From positions 1 to 11,052 of the forward strand of contig JAEYWT010000107.1 in NCBI GenBank assembly GCA_023428865.1: a stretch of DNA of 11,052 nucleotides. The letters run 5' to 3'. The notes beneath the pieces are model-generated. The model saw nothing but the letters and a program-made list of their open reading frames with translations. It was not told the origin of the DNA and made no database searches. The stretch comes from Bacteroidota bacterium (GTDB lineage: Bacteria > Bacteroidota > Bacteroidia > Flavobacteriales_F > PHOS-HE28). Position 1 is the first letter of the stretch; the number at the start of each line of letters is the position of its first letter. The position numbers were made by a program, and so were the translations under genes. Below are positions 7,666 through 11,052 of this stretch, in pieces.

Positions 7666-8958
7666 ATGCCACGCCTACTGATCAAGAACGCCAAAGCCCT
7701 CGTGGGCCTTAGGCCCGAAGGCCAACGGGCGGTGCATGGCCGTGCCATGGCCGAATTGCCCACCTTGGCCAACGCCTGGCTCTTGGCAGAGAACGGCCGC
7801 ATTGCCGCATTCGGCACCATGGATACCTTCAACGGCATTGCCGACCACAACGACCTGAAGGTGATCGATGCGAGTGGTCGTTATGTGCTGCCCGGATGGT
7901 GCGATCCACACACCCATACCGTACACGCCGCACCGCGCGAAGAGGAGTTCGTGGACAAGATCCATGGCCTTACCTACCAGGAGATCGCCGCTCGTGGTGG
8001 CGGCATCCTCAACAGCGCCAACAAACTGCGGACGATGAGCGAAGATGAACTCTTCGCCAAAGCCGAAGCACGCCTGTTGACCATGATGCAGCAGGGTACC
8101 GTGGCCGTGGAGATCAAGAGCGGTTATGGCCTTTCGGTGGAAAGTGAACTGAAGATGTTGCGCGTGGCGAAAAGACTGAAGGAAACGCTGCCCTTGCAAG
8201 TGAAGACCACCCTGCTCGCAGCCCACGCGCTGCCGGCGGAATTCAAAGAGGACCGCAAGGGCTATCTGGACCTGGTCGTACACGAGCTGATCCCACAAGT
8301 GAAGGCCGAGGGCTTGGCCGACTACGTGGATACCTTCTGTGAAACGAACTACTTCACCGTGGATGAAATGCAGCGTGTGCTCGAAGCAGGCGCAGCGCAT
8401 GGGCTTCGAGGCAAAGTACATGTGAACCAATTCACGAGCATAGGAGGTATTCAAGCTGCCATCGAACACCACGCGCTCAGCGTGGATCATCTGGAGGTGA
8501 TGACCGAAGAGGACCTCGCAGCATTGGCCGAAGCGCATGCTCCATCGAGCTCGCGAATGGCTCCCATTCCCACACTCCTACCCTCCTGCTCGTTCTTCAT
8601 CCGTATACCCTACGGTCCGGCGCGCGAACTCATGCAACGTGATATACCCGTTGCGCTCGCCACCGACTTCAACCCGGGCACAACTCCCAGTGGGAACATG
8701 AACTTCGTGCTCTCGCTCGCCTGTATCCAAGCGCGCATGTTGCCCGAGGAAGCCATCAATGCCATGACCCTGAACAGCGCCGCGGCCATGGAACTGGACC
8801 AGGAGCTGGGTAGTATCACCGTGGGTAAACGTGCCAGCCTGATCATCACCAAGGAGATACCTTCGCTCGCGTACCTGCCCTACGCCTTCGGCAACGACCA
8901 TATCGATACCGTACTCATTGATGGAACACCCGTCCGGACCGGAACAGCGGTCGCCTGA
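7666..8958 (+). CDS. hutI: Imidazolonepropionase
   Basis: Third enzyme of histidine degradation: hydrolyses 4-imidazolone-5-propionate to N-formimino-L-glutamate in the cytoplasm. The 430-aa product is a metal-dependent amidohydrolase with the family landmarks: N-terminal beta-sandwich, GWCDPHTHTVHA at 78-88 (metal ligands H82 and H84), TVAVEIKSGYGLS at 145-157, LLAAHALP (H187), VHVNQF (H252), SVDHLE (H275), and ALATDFNPGTTPSGNMNFV at 330-348 (metal ligand D334). Length is normal for the family. The frame is open back to a TTG at 7594, but the ATG at 7666 gives the standard N-terminus (MPRLLIKNAKALVG). The residues around 288-302 (EAHAPSSSRMAPIPT) look several residues longer than I expect before the LLPSCSFF strand. 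The 3' end overlaps the CPBP gene by 38 nt, and ftcD, which acts on its product, follows; hutH and hutU are not in view. Confidence 0.96.
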   Translation: MPRLLIKNAKALVGLRPEGQRAVHGRAMAELPTLANAWLLAENGRIAAFGTMDTFNGIADHNDLKVIDASGRYVLPGWCDPHTHTVHAAPREEEFVDKIHGLTYQEIAARGGGILNSANKLRTMSEDELFAKAEARLLTMMQQGTVAVEIKSGYGLSVESELKMLRVAKRLKETLPLQVKTTLLAAHALPAEFKEDRKGYLDLVVHELIPQVKAEGLADYVDTFCETNYFTVDEMQRVLEAGAAHGLRGKVHVNQFTSIGGIQAAIEHHALSVDHLEVMTEEDLAALAEAHAPSSSRMAPIPTLLPSCSFFIRIPYGPARELMQRDIPVALATDFNPGTTPSGNMNFVLSLACIQARMLPEEAINAMTLNSAAAMELDQELGSITVGKRASLIITKEIPSLAYLPYAFGNDHIDTVLIDGTPVRTGTAVA

Positions 8959-9712
8959 GAACCCGCAACCCACCTACGCGCGACCTCCTGGATTGGAGTT
9001 CGCCATGGGAGTGTCATTGTTCGGCATGATGATCATGGTGTTCTTCATCGTGCAGACCGTGGTCTTCATCAGCGGCGTACTGCGCCATTCACCCGACCTC
9101 ACTTCAGAAGGATTCTCCTTCTCCCTGCTCTCCGATCCGCGCATGGAGGAGCGTATGAGCGAACTCGTCTTCCATGGCGACCTCGTTGCGCAAGAAGCCA
9201 TCTGGAGCGGCGCCATCTGTACCTTGCTCATCTACTTCGCCGTACGCCTGTGGAAACGCACGCAAACGGCGCAGTTCCTGGGCTTGAAGAAACCACACTG
9301 GAAACAGGTGCTCATGTGGTTGGGCATCTTCTTCCTCCTGGGTGTCATCATCGAACTGCTCGCTCACTTCTTCCCCGTCTTCCGAACGGATTTCATGGAA
9401 CAAGTGATCGGCAGTACCACCAACTTCTTCTGGCTCATGGTGGGTGTGGGTATCATGGCACCCTTGTTCGAGGAGTTCTTGCTACGCGGGCTCCTTTTCG
9501 GCTCCATACGCCACATGTTCGATGAGCACGTTTCCGTTGCCCTCACCGCCGGGGTATTCGCCCTAATGCACATGCAGTACGACCCGGCCGTTATGCTGTT
9601 GATCCTGCCCATGGGCATCGTACTCGGCTACGCACGTTCCCGGAGCGGATCGATCTGGGTACCGGTCATCTTGCATGTGGTCAACAACATGATCACCGTG
9701 CTTTTCCCGTAG
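8921..9712 (+). CDS. CPBP family intramembrane metalloprotease (Abi/CAAX-like)
   Basis: A 263-aa polytopic membrane protein of the CPBP family (formerly Abi/CAAX amino-terminal protease). The three catalytic motifs are intact: EEFLLRG (E184, E185, R189), FALMH (F213, H217) and HVVNN (H252, N256). Hydrophobic segments lie about 30-53, 97-110, 130-152, 169-183, 205-218, 222-237 and 245-262. A Pro/Glu-rich, probably cytosolic N-terminus of about 27 residues precedes the first segment. Family members process prenylated proteins in eukaryotes and are tied in bacteria to bacteriocin immunity or unknown roles; no substrate is suggested by the neighbours. The ATG at 8921 lies inside the hutI 3' end (38-nt overlap), favouring translational coupling; an ATG at 9005, just before the first membrane segment, is a possible alternative start that would remove the overlap. 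No bacteriocin or peptide-maturation gene is adjacent. Confidence 0.92.
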   Translation: MEHPSGPEQRSPENPQPTYARPPGLEFAMGVSLFGMMIMVFFIVQTVVFISGVLRHSPDLTSEGFSFSLLSDPRMEERMSELVFHGDLVAQEAIWSGAICTLLIYFAVRLWKRTQTAQFLGLKKPHWKQVLMWLGIFFLLGVIIELLAHFFPVFRTDFMEQVIGSTTNFFWLMVGVGIMAPLFEEFLLRGLLFGSIRHMFDEHVSVALTAGVFALMHMQYDPAVMLLILPMGIVLGYARSRSGSIWVPVILHVVNNMITVLFP

Positions 9713-9732
9713 CCGCTCACCTTCCTCACCAG

Positions 9733-9740
9733 TAGCTTTG
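9733..9740 (+). promoter_or_regulatory. Candidate Bacteroidota -7 box for ftcD
   Basis: TAGCTTTG exactly matches the Bacteroidota -7 consensus TAnnTTTG and sits in the 69-nt gap between the CPBP protease stop codon and the ftcD ATG, leaving a leader of roughly 35 nt. A clear -33 TTG/TTTG is not seen at the usual distance. If real, ftcD has its own transcript in addition to any read-through from hutI. Confidence 0.45.
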
Positions 9741-9781
9741 CCGCCCGCACCCCCGTGCAGGTTAAACCCGAACTCCAGCTC

Positions 9782-11052
9782 ATGAACCGCCGTTTGATCG
9801 AATGCGTGCCCAACATCAGCGAGGGCCGCGACCGTGCCAAGATCGATGCCATCGCCGCCGTGGTGGAGACCGTTGAAGGTGTACGCCTGCTCGATGTGGA
9901 TCCCGGCAAGGCCACCAACCGCACTGTGATCACCTTCGTGGGTGAACCGGAACCCGTGAGCGAAGCGGCTTACCGACTGATCAAGAAGGCGCAGGAGCTG
10001 ATCGATATGCGCAGCCATAAAGGCGAACATCCACGCTTCGGCGCTACCGATGTATGCCCCTTGGTGCCTATCAGTGGAGTGAGCATGGAAGAATGCGCGG
10101 CTTATGCGAAAAAGCTCGGCGAACGTGTGGGTGGTGAACTGAACATTCCTGTCTACCTCTACGAAGCTGCCGCCAGTGAAGAGAAACGACGCAACCTGGC
10201 CAATAACCGCAGTGGCGAATACGAAGGCCTACCCAAGAAATTGACCGATCCCGCGTGGAAGCCCGACTTCGGCCCCGCCGCTTTCACCGATAGTGTGGCT
10301 CGCAGCGGCGCCATCGCTATTGGTGCGCGCAACTTCCTGGTGGCCTACAACGTTAACCTCAACAGCACCAGCACACGGCGCGCCAATGCCATCGCCTTCG
10401 ACATACGCGAAGCGGGCAGAAAGGTGAAACAAGCCGACGGCAGCGAAGTTCAAGTACCCGGTAAGCTGAAGGCCGTGAAAGGCATCGGCTGGTACATCGA
10501 GGAATACGGCGTAGCTCAACTCTCGCTCAACCTCACCGACATCAGTGTCACACCCGTACACATCGCCTTCGATGAAGCTTGCAAGGCGGCCGAAGCACGC
10601 GGCATGCGCGTTACCGGTAGCGAACTGGTAGGGCTTACTCCGAAACAAGCCCTGATCGATGCCGCCGACTTCTACCTGACCCGTCAGCAACGCAGCCTCG
10701 GCATCAGCGAACGCGAGAAGATCAAGATCGCCGTGAAATCGCTCGGCTTGGACGACCTCGGCCCCTTCGACCCGCAGAAGAAGGTGATCGAATACATGCT
10801 GGAAGAACCCAACGCCGAACGCCTCGTGCGTATGGATCTGAAGCGGTTCAGCGAGGAAACATCCGGTGAAAGTCCCGCTCCCGGTGGCGGTTCCGTGGCG
10901 GCTTATGTGGGCGCATTGGGTGTTTCGCTCGGCTGCATGGTGGCCAACCTTAGCGCGCACAAACGCGGATGGGACGATCGTTGGAAGGAATACAGCGATT
11001 GGGCCGTGGTGGGTGAGAAGCTCCGCAACGAACTGCTCTTCCTGGTGGATGA
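9782..11052 (+). CDS. ftcD: Glutamate formimidoyltransferase fused to formimidoyltetrahydrofolate cyclodeaminase (3' truncated by the window edge)
   Basis: Transfers the formimino group of N-formimino-L-glutamate to tetrahydrofolate, and, through its C-terminal domain, releases ammonia to give 5,10-methenyl-THF. The frame is open from the ATG at 9782 to the last base (423 codons visible, no stop). The N-terminal formiminotransferase subdomain shows RLIECVPNISEGRD at 4-17, VDPGKATNRTVITFVG at 39-54 and the catalytic SHKGEHPRFGATDVCPLVP at 78-96 (H83 corresponds to the essential His of the mammalian enzyme). The second transferase subdomain runs about 181-300 (GARNFLVAYNVNLN, VKGIGWYIEE, ISVTPVH). 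After a linker, the cyclodeaminase domain begins near 350 with LKRFSEETSGESPAPGGGSVAAYVGALG, the usual start of this helical domain, so the gene encodes the fused two-domain form. A GTG at 9755 is a possible earlier start but the ATG gives the standard N-terminus. It completes the pathway step following hutI. Confidence 0.95.
   Translation, partial: MNRRLIECVPNISEGRDRAKIDAIAAVVETVEGVRLLDVDPGKATNRTVITFVGEPEPVSEAAYRLIKKAQELIDMRSHKGEHPRFGATDVCPLVPISGVSMEECAAYAKKLGERVGGELNIPVYLYEAAASEEKRRNLANNRSGEYEGLPKKLTDPAWKPDFGPAAFTDSVARSGAIAIGARNFLVAYNVNLNSTSTRRANAIAFDIREAGRKVKQADGSEVQVPGKLKAVKGIGWYIEEYGVAQLSLNLTDISVTPVHIAFDEACKAAEARGMRVTGSELVGLTPKQALIDAADFYLTRQQRSLGISEREKIKIAVKSLGLDDLGPFDPQKKVIEYMLEEPNAERLVRMDLKRFSEETSGESPAPGGGSVAAYVGALGVSLGCMVANLSAHKRGWDDRWKEYSDWAVVGEKLRNELLFLVD

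Noticed and set aside
7675..8538. A 287-codon open frame on the minus strand
   Set aside because: It is antisense to hutI and rich in His and Gln with no domain signal.
9709..9714. A further GTAGCC at the CPBP stop codon as another member of the palindrome family
   Set aside because: There is no inverted partner nearby and the TAG is the stop codon, so the match is likely chance.
10229..10960. A 243-codon open frame on the minus strand
   Set aside because: It is antisense to ftcD, whose plus-strand frame is continuous and carries all family motifs.

Overview
The window looks like chromosomal DNA of a GC-rich member of the Bacteroidota, most likely Flavobacteriales-like. The reasons are an OmpA-family protein with the TPR / PD40 propeller / carboxypeptidase-regulatory-like / OmpA order known from the type IX secretion factor PorE, a large AsmA-like protein with a Lys/Ala/Glu-rich coiled-coil tail, a hutI protein of the kind found in this phylum, two good matches to the Bacteroidota -7 promoter box TAnnTTTG, and no strong Shine-Dalgarno sequences. 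The exact genus is not determinable by eye.

Layout: (1) The left edge holds the 3' end of an unidentified gene (1-344, +). (2) It is followed by a complete TerC-family membrane protein gene (393-1166, +). (3) A 221-bp convergent gap (1167-1387) carries a cluster of three GTAGCC-type palindromes spaced 34 and 36 nt apart, the clearest non-coding structure here. (4) A minus-strand block, read from right to left, runs aroC (chorismate synthase, 7516-6371), an AsmA-like envelope protein (6368-3537, only 2 nt after aroC) and a PorE-like OmpA protein (3460-1388). (5) A divergent gap (7517-7665) carries a promoter candidate for the aroC block. (6) A plus-strand block contains hutI (imidazolonepropionase, 7666-8958), a CPBP-family intramembrane protease (8921-9712, overlapping hutI by 38 nt) and the start of a fused glutamate formimidoyltransferase / cyclodeaminase, ftcD (9782 to the right edge, truncated by the window).

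How the genes fit together: HutI makes N-formimino-L-glutamate and FtcD moves its formimino group to tetrahydrofolate and then deaminates it, so the right-hand block is the lower half of histidine degradation with an unrelated membrane protease between the two enzymes. The left-hand block mixes a shikimate-pathway enzyme with two envelope proteins; the tight aroC-asmA junction suggests co-transcription rather than a shared pathway. I see no tRNA, rRNA, CRISPR array, insertion sequence or phage gene. Nothing in the window looks like a new defence or mobile system; the points most worth a second look are the palindrome cluster, the PorE-like protein, the AsmA coiled-coil tail, and the protease embedded in the hut cluster.
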